Below the pieces are notes generated by a model, which saw only the letters and a list, made by a program, of their open reading frames with translations, was not told where the DNA came from and made no database searches. Of a stretch of 40,324 nt of DNA, positions 15,854 to 24,437 are shown one piece after another. The stretch's first letter is position 1. Every line of letters begins with the position of its first letter. The stretch is taken from the NCBI GenBank assembly GCA_937973945.1, contig CALJIY010000078.1, positions 1 through 40,324 of the forward strand, written 5' to 3'. The translations under genes were made by a program, and so were the position numbers. This DNA is from an uncultured Saprospiraceae bacterium (GTDB lineage Bacteria; Bacteroidota; Bacteroidia; Chitinophagales; Saprospiraceae).

Positions 15854-16969
15854 ATGAGAAATATTATTTTAACAACAATCATTGCCCTATTATCAATAGG
15901 GCTATTTTCAAGCACCGCAATCGGTCAAGTAGACACCGCACAGGTATACAACTTAGTAGACCAAATGCCACTAATTCCAAACTGTGGCAATATGGATACC
16001 AGTTATGTAGCAAAGCAAAAATGCACACAAGATTTACTATTAGATTTTATCTATAGAAATGTTCAATATCCAGATTCTGCTCGTTTTAATGGAATCGAAG
16101 GGATGGTGGTTCTTAGCTTTGTCATAGGACGGGATAGTATGATTAAAGAATCTAAGGTCGTAAAAGATATAGGTGGAGGATGTGGTGCTGCGGCGCTGTA
16201 CGTCATCAATGCAATGAACCCAATGAATTTAAGATGGATGCCAGGGAAGAAAGAAGGGGTGCCAGTAGATGTAAGAATGACCATTCCTGTAAAATTCAAG
16301 ATCAAAGAAATACCACCTTATACGTTCATTAACGGAGATACAGTTTATACAGAATTTGAGAAACCTTTAACTTATAAAGGAGGCCCGACAGCTCTAGCTA
16401 ATTTCATTAATACAAATAAGAAATATCCGGTAACCGGTAATACCACTTGTGGTGTCGGAACAATAGAGGCAAAAATACTCGTGCGGGCATCTGGCGCAAT
16501 TGAAATATTAGAGCTTCATGATTTTAATAGTTTAGGAGTAGATTTTCAGTTTGAAGGAATTAGTGCCATTAATGCAACGACGGGGCAATGGGAGATGGCA
16601 GAATATCAGGGAAGAAAGGTACCTACGACCTATGTCATAAGAATTGATTTTCAACCTAGCGTTGATGGATGTAAAAATGTAACGGATAATTTTAAAACGG
16701 CACAAGAATTAGCCGCAACAGGTAGCGCGCTATTTAATGAGGGTGCACAGGAAGAAGGCTTGGCGAAATTAGACGAGGCGGTCACCTTATTTCCCAATAA
16801 TGCAGAATATTTATATGCTAGAGGACAAGCCCATATGGAATTGAACCAGATGGAGAAAGCCTGCACGGATTTAACCAAAGTCAAGGAGTTATTGTTAGTA
16901 AGTTGGGTCGATAATTTGTTGCCTTTAATTTGTAATCCTGCTTTGCAACAAGAAACTAGTGGAAATTAG
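15854..16969 (+). CDS. Periplasmic protein with two TonB_C-like domains and a TPR region
   Basis: The track begins at 15824, but the ATG at 15854 gives a clean signal peptide, MRNIILTTIIALLSIGLFSS, and 371 residues. Residues 65-150 form a TonB C-terminal domain (YRNVQYPDSARFNGIEGMVVLSFVI ... RWMPGKKEGVPVDVRMTIPVKF). A second, diverged copy covers about 185-275 (GTIEAKILVRASGAIEILEL ... YVIRIDF). A TPR-like segment, FNEGAQEEGLAKLDEAVTLFPNNAEYLYARGQAHMEL, closes the protein. It has cysteines in pairs (PNCGNMD, QKCTQD). TonB proteins usually have an inner-membrane helix; this one has only a signal peptide, so it is probably soluble or envelope-bound and not an energy transducer. Confidence 0.85.
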   Translation: MRNIILTTIIALLSIGLFSSTAIGQVDTAQVYNLVDQMPLIPNCGNMDTSYVAKQKCTQDLLLDFIYRNVQYPDSARFNGIEGMVVLSFVIGRDSMIKESKVVKDIGGGCGAAALYVINAMNPMNLRWMPGKKEGVPVDVRMTIPVKFKIKEIPPYTFINGDTVYTEFEKPLTYKGGPTALANFINTNKKYPVTGNTTCGVGTIEAKILVRASGAIEILELHDFNSLGVDFQFEGISAINATTGQWEMAEYQGRKVPTTYVIRIDFQPSVDGCKNVTDNFKTAQELAATGSALFNEGAQEEGLAKLDEAVTLFPNNAEYLYARGQAHMELNQMEKACTDLTKVKELLLVSWVDNLLPLICNPALQQETSGN

Positions 16970-16973
16970 GTGG

Positions 16974-16981
16974 TACTTTTG
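16974..16981 (+). promoter_or_regulatory. -7 box for hemC
   Basis: TACTTTTG matches TAnnTTTG and starts 5 bp after the TonB_C gene stop, about 27 bp before the hemC start. The nearest TTTG (16942-16945) is 28 bp upstream, too far for the normal spacer, so only the -7 box is supported. Confidence 0.45.
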
Positions 16982-17007
16982 TATTCCGTAAACAAAATCA
17001 TAAAAAA

Positions 17008-17919
17008 TTGAAATCAAAGATAGTCATAGGTACCAGAGGTAGTAAGCTAGCATTGTGGCAAGCAAACTTCACCAAAGATCAATTAGAAAAACTAGGTCTA
17101 ACAGTGGAGTTAAAAATTATTAAAACCAAAGGAGATAAAATCCAGCATTTGAGTTTTGATAAAATAGAAGGGAAAGGATTCTTTACAAAGGAATTGGAAG
17201 ATGCTTTATTAAGTGGACAAGTAGATATGGCGGTTCACTCTATGAAGGACTTACCAACGACTTCGCCTGAAGGACTGGTGATTGCGGGGGTATCTTATAG
17301 AGCTAATCCTGCGGATTGGTTAATTATTAGAAAAGGACAGGAAGATACTTCTAAAATATATCAATTAAAAGAAGGGGCAATTGTAGGTACTTCTTCTGCG
17401 CGCCGCAAAGCGCAATTATTAAACATCCGAGCAGATGTTCAAGTAAAAGATATTAGAGGGAATGTGCCTACTCGTTTGAATAAATTAGCAGCAGGTGATT
17501 TTGATGCCATTCTTTTGGCAGCCGCAGGTATGGAGCGATTGGAAATGGATTTGACGCCTTTTATCGTTATTCCGCTTAATCCAAAAGAATTTGTTCCTGC
17601 CCCTGCACAAGGTGTTTTGGCTTTTCAGACTTGTGCTGCGGATAAAGAAACCCGTCGGATTATTCAACAATTACATCATAAAGAGGTGGCTGCTAGAACG
17701 AATATAGAACGAAAGGTGTTGCAATTTTTTCAAGGAGGGTGCCAGATGCCACTAGGTGTTTATTGCGAGCAAGATGCTGCGGGTAATTATCATGTATGGG
17801 CAGCTAAGGCGGAGGCTTGGGACGGAGAGATAAAACGAATTCGATATTCTGCTAGTACGAATTATTTATTAGCGGAAGAGATTGTAAAGCAGTTAAAAGA
17901 AGAGATCTTATTGAAATAG
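17008..17919 (+). CDS. hemC: Porphobilinogen deaminase (hydroxymethylbilane synthase)
   Basis: The 303-residue enzyme condenses four porphobilinogens to hydroxymethylbilane in the heme pathway. Visible landmarks are the N-terminal IGTRGSKLALWQA, catalytic Asp81 in HSMKDLPT, the GTSSARRKAQL and RGNVPTRL motifs, and the dipyrromethane cofactor cysteine in GGCQMP (Cys245). The start is a TTG at 17008; upstream in-frame codons contain no ATG, and the family start MK.KIVIGTRG fits here. It is the only heme gene in the window; a promoter-like site overlaps the gap to the preceding gene, so it may be transcribed alone. Confidence 0.96.
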   Translation: MKSKIVIGTRGSKLALWQANFTKDQLEKLGLTVELKIIKTKGDKIQHLSFDKIEGKGFFTKELEDALLSGQVDMAVHSMKDLPTTSPEGLVIAGVSYRANPADWLIIRKGQEDTSKIYQLKEGAIVGTSSARRKAQLLNIRADVQVKDIRGNVPTRLNKLAAGDFDAILLAAAGMERLEMDLTPFIVIPLNPKEFVPAPAQGVLAFQTCAADKETRRIIQQLHHKEVAARTNIERKVLQFFQGGCQMPLGVYCEQDAAGNYHVWAAKAEAWDGEIKRIRYSASTNYLLAEEIVKQLKEEILLK

Positions 17920-17921
17920 AA

Positions 17922-18062
17922 ATTGTGCTTAGTAACGATGAACTAATAACTCCGTCTCTTAGATTTTAAAAGGAGTCTTTTTTCTATAGGTTTTCAACCC
18001 ATTGAAAAAAAAACTCATTTTAAAATCGACTGACTTATTTTTTTGTCGTTACTAAGCACAAT
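17922..18062. repeat. 141-bp hairpin element with 17-bp perfect terminal inverted repeats
   Basis: The ends attgtgcttagtaacga (17922-17938) and tcgttactaagcacaat (18046-18062) are perfect inverted complements. The inside is also nearly palindromic: a gattttaaaaggagt-type stretch faces its complement actcattttaaaatc. The whole unit could form one long stem. It begins just after the hemC stop. Flanking target-site duplications were not seen. MITE-like origin or terminator function are both possible. Confidence 0.8.
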
Positions 18063-18170
18063 CCAAAATAGCGAGATTGTTCAATAAACTGTGTCAAAAA
18101 CAAAACGATAGTTTCGTAAAAATATGATTGTCAACTTTTTGTGAGTTTGATACTTGAACTTGACACTTGA

Positions 18171-18200
18171 GCCCGCCTGCCTGAAGGCACGAACGGGCAG
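18171..18200. repeat. GC-rich palindromic stretch
   Basis: gcccgcctgcc...gaacgggcagg is the only GC-rich segment between the convergent hemC and YceI-like genes. The outer gcccg/cgggc and the inner gcctgaaggc make small hairpins. I infer it is an interspersed repeat unit, since its composition differs from the surrounding AT-rich DNA. Confidence 0.45.
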
Positions 18201-18225
18201 GTTTTAACTTTCTCAACATAGCTAT

Positions 18226-18900
18226 TTACTGAACAGGAATAGCAGAAGCATTTAGCTCTAGCACTAATGCTATATCGTCATTAATGACTTTATCTTTTGC
18301 CAAATCAACAATAGAGCCCGAGCCATAAGTGATACCCCATTCTGTACGATTGATCGTAAATGATGGCGATACTGCAGAAACCTTACCTCCTGCAACAGAG
18401 ATATTAGCTGGTATCGTAATACTTTTCTTAGTACCTTTTAACGTTAAATTTCCTTTTACATTATGAGTTACATCTGCAATGCCAGTAGCTGGCGTTACAC
18501 TTGTAATTTCAAAAGTACCTGTAGGAAACTGAGCAACATCAAAGAAATCAGCATTTTTAAGGTGTCCTTCTAGCTTCTCTTTCCCTTTACCTGCTTCTAA
18601 ATCTGTACAAGTAATCGAATTCATATCGATCATGAAATCACCAGCTTGTAACGCTCCGTCTGCTACGGCTAATTTACCATTACTCAAACTAATGGTACCT
18701 GAATGAGAATCTCCTAAAGCTTTAGAACCCACCCAGTTCAGTTTGCCGCTATCTAATTTATAAACAGTAGCTTGAGTCACTTGCTTTGCCGCTTTTTCAG
18801 CTGCTCCTGTTACAGCCTTTACGCCTGTTGCTTTATCACCTTTGCATGCAAAGGCTAAGAATACCAATAAGAATGCGCTTAATCTTAAAGCAGTCTTCAT
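18226..18900 (-). CDS. YceI-family lipoprotein
   Basis: The 224-residue protein has a lipoprotein signal ending in LAFAC (Cys19), an Ala/Lys-rich linker to about residue 45, then the YceI lipocalin-like barrel: YKLDSGKLNWVGSKA, HSGTISLSNGKL, GHLKNADFFDVAQFPTGTFE, VKGNLTLKGTKKSITIP and FTINRTEWGI. YceI barrels bind long isoprenoid or other lipophilic ligands in the periplasm; the ligand here is unknown. It is monocistronic and convergent with hemC. Confidence 0.94.
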   Translation of the reverse strand: MKTALRLSAFLLVFLAFACKGDKATGVKAVTGAAEKAAKQVTQATVYKLDSGKLNWVGSKALGDSHSGTISLSNGKLAVADGALQAGDFMIDMNSITCTDLEAGKGKEKLEGHLKNADFFDVAQFPTGTFEITSVTPATGIADVTHNVKGNLTLKGTKKSITIPANISVAGGKVSAVSPSFTINRTEWGITYGSGSIVDLAKDKVINDDIALVLELNASAIPVQ

Positions 18901-19112
18901 TGAATTAAATTTTAGTTAGAAGTTGTTTTAGATAAGTACCATTTTGAGGACTTAGCTAGAAGAAAACAACTACTTCGTGAAGAAAAATAAAAAATGATGT
19001 AAAGATAAGATTTAAATAGAATAGAGGTGAGTTTCCTTGCTGTCCTTCAGCAGATAGTATTGGCTATATTTTGTTAAAGGAAAGAAGACGACTAGCAATC
19101 AAGGATTTATCC

Positions 19113-20003
19113 TTAAGCATTTTTTTTGCCGCTTAAGAAATCAATGGTGTCATCTAGACTTTTGAGTACGGTAACATATTGTTCACCTTGGATGTTTTGT
19201 GTGAGTACTTGATAACCAGATAACAATAGTTGAGTGGTAGGAAAATTATTTGTAAGGGTAGAGATATACTCTTTTAAAGTTGGTTTGACAAAGTCTTTAG
19301 ATATAATCGTGTAGATAAAATCTGGTTGATGAATATGATGGGCATCTTGAATATCAGAGATCGTTACATTTTTACCAATATATACTACTTTGAATTGTCT
19401 AGATTTTAAAATATAATGCATGAACAATAGACTCAATTCCTGATCCTCTCCTTCTGGCAGATAAATCAAAAATTTTGGTATATCTACGCCCATTGCAACT
19501 GGAACACTATCAATCGCAGCGATAATTTTTTGACGAATCAAATAGGTCATGAAATATTCTTGGGCAGGATTAATAGACCCTGTTAGCCATAGTAGTCCAA
19601 GTTTATCCAAAAAAGGATAAATAACCTCTATCATCGTTCGCTCAAAGCCAAGTTGTTGAATATTAGTGGATATAATTCGGTCAAACTTATATTCGTCCAT
19701 TTCAATCATGGACAAAGTGAGTGCGTCTAATTGAACATCATTCTCAAAATTGATTTCAGAAATGGCAGCTACCTTTTCCAAAATCTCCTCTTTTTCCATC
19801 TTAGCAATCTTAGAGATTTTGATCCCATTTCGATTAAGCAATGCTATATTAAGCACTACTTTAAGATTATCTTCTGTATAATATCTAATATTTGTCTTCG
19901 TTCGCCCAGGTTTAATAATACCATAGCGTTGCTCCCATATCCGTAATGTATGAGCTTTAATACCTGTGAGCTTTTCTAGATCTTTTATGGAGTAAACGGT
20001 CAC
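19113..20003 (-). CDS. MerR-family regulator with a degenerate CarH-like cobalamin-binding domain
   Basis: The 296-residue protein starts at a GTG (20003). Residues 1-70 form a MerR winged helix (YSIKDLEKLTGIKAHTLRIWEQRYG ... IRYYTEDNLKVV). The rest matches the helical-bundle and Rossmann halves of CarH/LitR-type B12 photoreceptors (GLLWLTGSINPAQEYF; LIYLPEGEDQELSLLF; VVYIGKNVTISDI). In CarH the cobalamin is held by Trp-His, Glu-His and a lower His. Here the equivalents read WL, EY and Q, so all three histidines are missing. DNA binding is likely; cobalamin- and light-dependence is doubtful. A separate gene lies 107 bp upstream (thiL), same strand. Confidence 0.88.
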   Translation of the reverse strand: MTVYSIKDLEKLTGIKAHTLRIWEQRYGIIKPGRTKTNIRYYTEDNLKVVLNIALLNRNGIKISKIAKMEKEEILEKVAAISEINFENDVQLDALTLSMIEMDEYKFDRIISTNIQQLGFERTMIEVIYPFLDKLGLLWLTGSINPAQEYFMTYLIRQKIIAAIDSVPVAMGVDIPKFLIYLPEGEDQELSLLFMHYILKSRQFKVVYIGKNVTISDIQDAHHIHQPDFIYTIISKDFVKPTLKEYISTLTNNFPTTQLLLSGYQVLTQNIQGEQYVTVLKSLDDTIDFLSGKKNA

Positions 20004-20110
20004 GCTATGATTTGTGGTTTATGAACTTATAGATATTGTTATCCGAGGATAAACAGGAAATTAAGGAAATTGTTTAAGAAAACCATGTAGGAATTAGCGC
20101 TTAATAAACT

Positions 20111-21154
20111 TTATTGATTAAAATGATTCCATCCCTGCGCCTTAATTGCATGAATTTTGCCTCCCTTAGCATGCAATTTTACACCATCTTCTGCTGCCAC
20201 AATATCTCCCATAATATAGATGTCTGGCAAATATTTAACCTTTTCAATATCGCTTGGATCGATGGTGAATAGTAGTTCATAGTCCTCTCCACCGCTTAAT
20301 GCACAGGTGATAGGGTCCATGCCAAAATTAATCGCCTGCATTTGTGCATCTGGGTGAATGGGTACACCTGTTTCCTCTATATATGCGCCTACCTTAGATT
20401 GTTTGCAAATATGAAATAGCTCAGACGCTACGCCGTCTGAAATATCAATCATGGAAGTAGGAACGAGATTGTTTTTTTCGAAAGCACGAATCATATCTCT
20501 TCTAGCCTCTGGTTTTAATTGACGTTCTACCAAGAACTTATGCTCGTCTAACTCTGGCTTCATATCAGGATTGGCTATAAAAACTTGCTTCTCTCGTTCT
20601 AACAATTGTAAGCCTAAATAGGCTGCACCTACATTGCCAGTAATACAAATGATATCGCCTTCTTTTGCTCCATCTCTATAGCATAAGGTCTCTTTTTTCC
20701 CTTGACCAATGGCTGTAACACTAATGTAAAGCCCCTTAGGAGAAGAAGTAGTATCTCCGCCAACTAGGTCCACATTATATTTTTCGCAAGCCAAATTAAT
20801 ACCGCTATACAATTCTTCTAAAGCTTCTACAGAAAATCGATTAGACAAAGCAATCGACACCGTAATCTGTTTAGGGATCGCATTCATCGCATATATATCG
20901 GATATGTTTACGACCACTGCCTTATAGCCCAAATGTTTCAAAGGCGTATACATTAAGTCAAAATGAATACCTTCTACTAATGCATCCGTGGAAACGACCG
21001 TCAAATAATCTTTGTTATCAATAACCGCCGCGTCATCGCCAATTCCTTTTTTACTGGAACGATTACGAAGGCTTGTGTTTTTTGTCAAGTGTTCAATTAA
21101 ACCGAATTCCCCTAATTCATTGACATCTGTTCTCTTTTGTTCTTCCTTTGCCAT
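20111..21154 (-). CDS. thiL: Thiamine-monophosphate kinase
   Basis: The track starts at a TTG (21181); the ATG at 21154 is preferred, giving 347 residues. Family motifs: GLIEHL near the start, GIGDDAAVI, VSTDALVEGIHFDL, VGGDTTSSPKG, ITGNVGAAYLGLQLL, MIDISDGVASEL and SGGEDYELLFT. The enzyme phosphorylates thiamine monophosphate to the diphosphate cofactor with ATP. It is divergent from lptB, with 179 bp between the starts. Upstream, the minus strand has a TATTTTTG at 21200-21207 that may be its -7 box, but the -33 box is unclear. Confidence 0.95.
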   Translation of the reverse strand: MAKEEQKRTDVNELGEFGLIEHLTKNTSLRNRSSKKGIGDDAAVIDNKDYLTVVSTDALVEGIHFDLMYTPLKHLGYKAVVVNISDIYAMNAIPKQITVSIALSNRFSVEALEELYSGINLACEKYNVDLVGGDTTSSPKGLYISVTAIGQGKKETLCYRDGAKEGDIICITGNVGAAYLGLQLLEREKQVFIANPDMKPELDEHKFLVERQLKPEARRDMIRAFEKNNLVPTSMIDISDGVASELFHICKQSKVGAYIEETGVPIHPDAQMQAINFGMDPITCALSGGEDYELLFTIDPSDIEKVKYLPDIYIMGDIVAAEDGVKLHAKGGKIHAIKAQGWNHFNQ

Positions 21155-21272
21155 GTGTTGTTTCGAATGTTTTTTAGACAAGTTCTAATTTTGATTTCGC
21201 AAAAATACAAATAAAATAAGCCAATAAACCGTTAACGAATAGGTCAAGTAGTATTTTCTTTCCTGCTTTTTG

Positions 21273-21280
21273 TACATTTG
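21273..21280 (+). promoter_or_regulatory. -7 box upstream of lptB
   Basis: TACATTTG matches TAnnTTTG, 53 bp before the lptB ATG. A -33 TTTG is not obvious at the expected distance. Confidence 0.4.
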
Positions 21281-21333
21281 ATTATTCATTTTAGACGAAT
21301 AAGACTTAATAGAAAAAAGGCTAACAGCAATAC

Positions 21334-22068
21334 ATGATATTAAGAGGAGAACAGTTAATTAAAAAATACGGGAAGCGAACGGTCGTCCAAGGGGTATCCT
21401 TAGAAGTAAATCAAGGAGAAATTGTTGGTTTACTAGGCCCGAATGGGGCAGGTAAAACGACTACTTTTTATATGGTCGTTGGTTTTATTAAACCGAATGG
21501 CGGGCAGGTGTTTTTGGATAATGAGGACATCACAGACCTACCGATGTATAAGCGTGCTCAGCGAGGTATTGGCTACTTGCCACAAGAGCCCTCTGTTTTT
21601 AGAAAACTAAGTGTAGAGGATAATATTAAGGCCGTATTAGAAATGACGAAATTAAGTTCGAAGGAGCAAGAAGAGCGCCTAGAATTATTGATAGATGAAT
21701 TTACTTTACACAAGGTCCGTAAGAGCATGGGCGATACGCTTTCAGGAGGGGAACGTCGACGGACAGAAATTGCAAGAGCATTGGCCACTAATCCCAGCTT
21801 TATTTTATTAGATGAGCCCTTTGCTGGAATTGACCCGATAGCTGTAGAAGATATTCAATCTATTGTTGCTAAATTACGAACTAGAAATATAGGTATTCTT
21901 ATTACCGATCATAATGTCCAAGAGACCCTATCTATCACAGATAGAGCTTACTTAATGTTTGAAGGAAATATTTTGAAAGCAGGCACTGCAGAGGAATTGG
22001 CTGCGGATGAAATGGTTAGAAAAGTATATTTAGGAATGAACTTTGAATTGCGGAAACGAGTACTGTGA
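21334..22068 (+). CDS. lptB: LPS export ABC transporter ATPase
   Basis: The 244-residue ATPase matches LptB over its full length: Walker [11 protein letters not shown]-loop region [17 protein letters not shown], signature LSGGERRR, Walker [14 protein letters not shown], switch [10 protein letters not shown]. The last part ([13 protein letters not shown]) also resembles LptB. It would power lipopolysaccharide extraction by LptFG at the inner membrane; lptFG, lptC and lptA are not adjacent. The promoter-like site at 21273-21280 may drive it. The next gene, comEC, starts 197 bp downstream, across a GAGA inverted repeat. Confidence 0.95.
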   Translation: MILRGEQLIKKYGKRTVVQGVSLEVNQGEIVGLLGPNGAGKTTTFYMVVGFIKPNGGQVFLDNEDITDLPMYKRAQRGIGYLPQEPSVFRKLSVEDNIKAVLEMTKLSSKEQEERLELLIDEFTLHKVRKSMGDTLSGGERRRTEIARALATNPSFILLDEPFAGIDPIAVEDIQSIVAKLRTRNIGILITDHNVQETLSITDRAYLMFEGNILKAGTAEELAADEMVRKVYLGMNFELRKRVL

Positions 22069-22130
22069 TTTTTTTATTTTGAGATTGTTACACTCTAATT
22101 ATATGTAACAGATACACTACTGGACATTGA

Positions 22131-22249
22131 ATTAGAACATAGAGCAGAGAAGCGAGAACAGAGATGTATTCCGTTTGCAACCAACGGAATTTGGTCATTT
22201 TTTAAACGAAATTTATCTCTACTCTCTATTCTCTGCTCTCTGTTCTAAT
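22131..22249. repeat. GAGA-type inverted repeat, copy 1 (upstream of comEC)
   Basis: The left arm 22131-22165 (attagaacatagagcagaga...) and the right arm 22215-22249 are inverted complements over 35 positions with about five mismatches. The loop contains a second hairpin, attccgtt/aacggaat (22168-22190). The right arm ends 16 bp before the comEC start. The arm matches the second copy at 26201-26301. Confidence 0.85.
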
Positions 22250-22265
22250 CATTCTAAACGAGCTA

Positions 22266-24437
22266 TTGAGAAAACTAAACACGAACAACCCTATCGCGTA
22301 TTGGAGGGAAATACCCTTAGTACGCTTACTCCTACCATTTATTGTTGGGATATATCTGACAGAATCTTTCCATTCTTTTCAGCAAGAACTTGTATGGCTT
22401 TTATTTGGCTTGTTGATAGGCTTATATAGTTTAGGGCAGGCTTCTTTTACTTTTAAAAATCGATGGCTTCCAGGAACCTACATTAGCTTTTTCTTTCTTC
22501 TTTTCGGATATACAATTACCTGCCATCAAGATGAACGGACCGTAAATACTTATTTAGATAATTACCAGCAAACAGAGAATAGAATATTCGGTACCGTGGT
22601 AAGTTATCCAAAAGAAAGTGAGGTTTATACAAGGTTCAAATTTGCCCTTCAAGGTATTCAAGGGACTGAAAAGAAATTACATAGTTGCACAGGAAATATA
22701 CAGGTTGCTATAAAAAAATCATTTTCCCACCCAATACCAGTATATGGTGATCAATTATTTTTAGTAGGAAATATAGATACCATCGCAGCACCTAGAAATC
22801 CATCTACCTTTGATTATCGCCAATATTTACACTTTCAAAATATCCATCATCAGCTGTTCGTGGATACGATGAATTGGAAAGTATTAAAGAGCGCACAAGC
22901 ACCAGCAGTTTTTCAGCTAGCAAATACGCTTCAACAAAATTTTATTACACGCTTGGCAGAATATGTACCTGCTAGTGAAAGCTTTGCTATTGCAGCGGCG
23001 ATGGCCTTGGGATATAAAGCGGCAATGACTTCAGATATTAAAGATGCTTATTCGGAAAGTGGAGCGATCCATGTGTTGGCTGTGTCGGGCTTGCATGTTG
23101 GTGTTTTGAGTGAAGTATTGTTATTTCTGCTAGGCTTTTTTACTAGCAAAAAAACGCATTGGAAATGGTTGAAATATTTTTGTTCCTTATTGCTTATCTG
23201 GACTTTTGTGTTACTTGTTGGAGCAACGGATTCGGTCGTGAGAGCTGGAATTTTATTTTCATTTATTAACTTTGGTAGATTGACTAGAAGAGATATTCAT
23301 TCTTTGAATGCTTTGGCAGCGGCCGCATTTATTATCTTGGTAGTCGATCCTTATGCATTATTTCAAGTTGGTTTTCAGTTTTCTTTTTTAGCAGTTACAG
23401 GAATTATTATAGGGTATAAGCCTATTTATAATTTTTGGACTCCTAGATTCAAAGCAATTCATTTCTTTTGGCAATTAACTGCCGTTGGTATTAGTGCGCA
23501 GTTATTTGTTATGCCATTATCTGTCTACTACTTTCATCAATTTCCGCTATACTCGATCTTGTCTGGCTTAATGGTGGTGCCATTTGCTGGACTAATTTTA
23601 TATACAACAATCGTTCTCTTAATCAGTAGTTATTTCAGCATATCATTAGCTAGTGTTATTGGTATGGGATTGTCCTGGGTGATTGCCTTCCAAAATGAAT
23701 TTCTATTCATGATACAGAAACTTCCTTATCATAGTATTCAAGGAATATGGATAGAATGGTATGAAGTACTTTTAGTCTATGGTATAATATTTAGTTCATT
23801 ATTACTCATTCGAACCAAGATAACTACTTGGTTGCAGGTGACTCTATGTTGTATGAGTGTACTATTGGGAATCCAAACTTGGCAATTAATAAATAGTTAT
23901 CAACAACAATTGTTGGTGATATATGCATTACCAAAAGATACAGTGATAGATTTTGTAGATGGGAGAGAATTGGTGAGCTGGCAATCTAATTCGATCTCAG
24001 AAAAGACAATGGATTTTAATGTACAACCAAATAGGTGGGCAATGGATATTCAAGAAGAAAAAATCATTGTACCCAATAATGTCTTTGCATCTAAGCGACT
24101 ATATGTTGATACCTCCTACCTGCAATTTGGAGATCGGAAATTAGTTATTGTGGATGATGCTTTATCGAAATCTTCTATTCCTCAAGCGGCACTAGATTGT
24201 ACCTATGTATTAGTGAGAGACAATCCAAAAATAGTTATTAAAGAAGTGTTAGCTAATTATAATATGGACTTAATTATTTTTGATGGATCGAACAAACGGT
24301 ATAAAATAGAAGCGTGGGAAAAAGAATGTGAAGCGATAGGACTCAGCTATCATGATGTGAAAGAAGAAGGAGCTTTTATGGATGATTTTACTAGTCAAAC
24401 ATTCTCTTCTGCCAAACCAAGGATTTCCTCTAAATAG
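22266..24437 (+). CDS. comEC: ComEC/Rec2-family DNA-uptake membrane protein
   Basis: The 723-residue protein starts at a TTG (22266), as no ATG suits the family N-terminus (WREIPLVRLLLPFIVGIYL). It has a DUF4131-like N-terminal region, then the Competence domain with the hallmark YSESGAIHVLAVSGLHVGVL (about 260-280) and many TM helices to about residue 540. The last 180 residues lack a HxHxDH metal site, so the C-terminal metallo-beta-lactamase domain of full-length ComEC is missing or degenerate; this is seen in many Bacteroidota. The protein forms the inner-membrane channel for transforming DNA. Its 3' end overlaps the convergent GH3 gene by 43 bp. Confidence 0.93.
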   Translation: MRKLNTNNPIAYWREIPLVRLLLPFIVGIYLTESFHSFQQELVWLLFGLLIGLYSLGQASFTFKNRWLPGTYISFFFLLFGYTITCHQDERTVNTYLDNYQQTENRIFGTVVSYPKESEVYTRFKFALQGIQGTEKKLHSCTGNIQVAIKKSFSHPIPVYGDQLFLVGNIDTIAAPRNPSTFDYRQYLHFQNIHHQLFVDTMNWKVLKSAQAPAVFQLANTLQQNFITRLAEYVPASESFAIAAAMALGYKAAMTSDIKDAYSESGAIHVLAVSGLHVGVLSEVLLFLLGFFTSKKTHWKWLKYFCSLLLIWTFVLLVGATDSVVRAGILFSFINFGRLTRRDIHSLNALAAAAFIILVVDPYALFQVGFQFSFLAVTGIIIGYKPIYNFWTPRFKAIHFFWQLTAVGISAQLFVMPLSVYYFHQFPLYSILSGLMVVPFAGLILYTTIVLLISSYFSISLASVIGMGLSWVIAFQNEFLFMIQKLPYHSIQGIWIEWYEVLLVYGIIFSSLLLIRTKITTWLQVTLCCMSVLLGIQTWQLINSYQQQLLVIYALPKDTVIDFVDGRELVSWQSNSISEKTMDFNVQPNRWAMDIQEEKIIVPNNVFASKRLYVDTSYLQFGDRKLVIVDDALSKSSIPQAALDCTYVLVRDNPKIVIKEVLANYNMDLIIFDGSNKRYKIEAWEKECEAIGLSYHDVKEEGAFMDDFTSQTFSSAKPRISSK

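Noticed and set aside
22175-22429. 84-aa plus-strand ORF before comEC
   Set aside because: It crosses the GAGA repeat and then overlaps comEC in another frame; no known motif.
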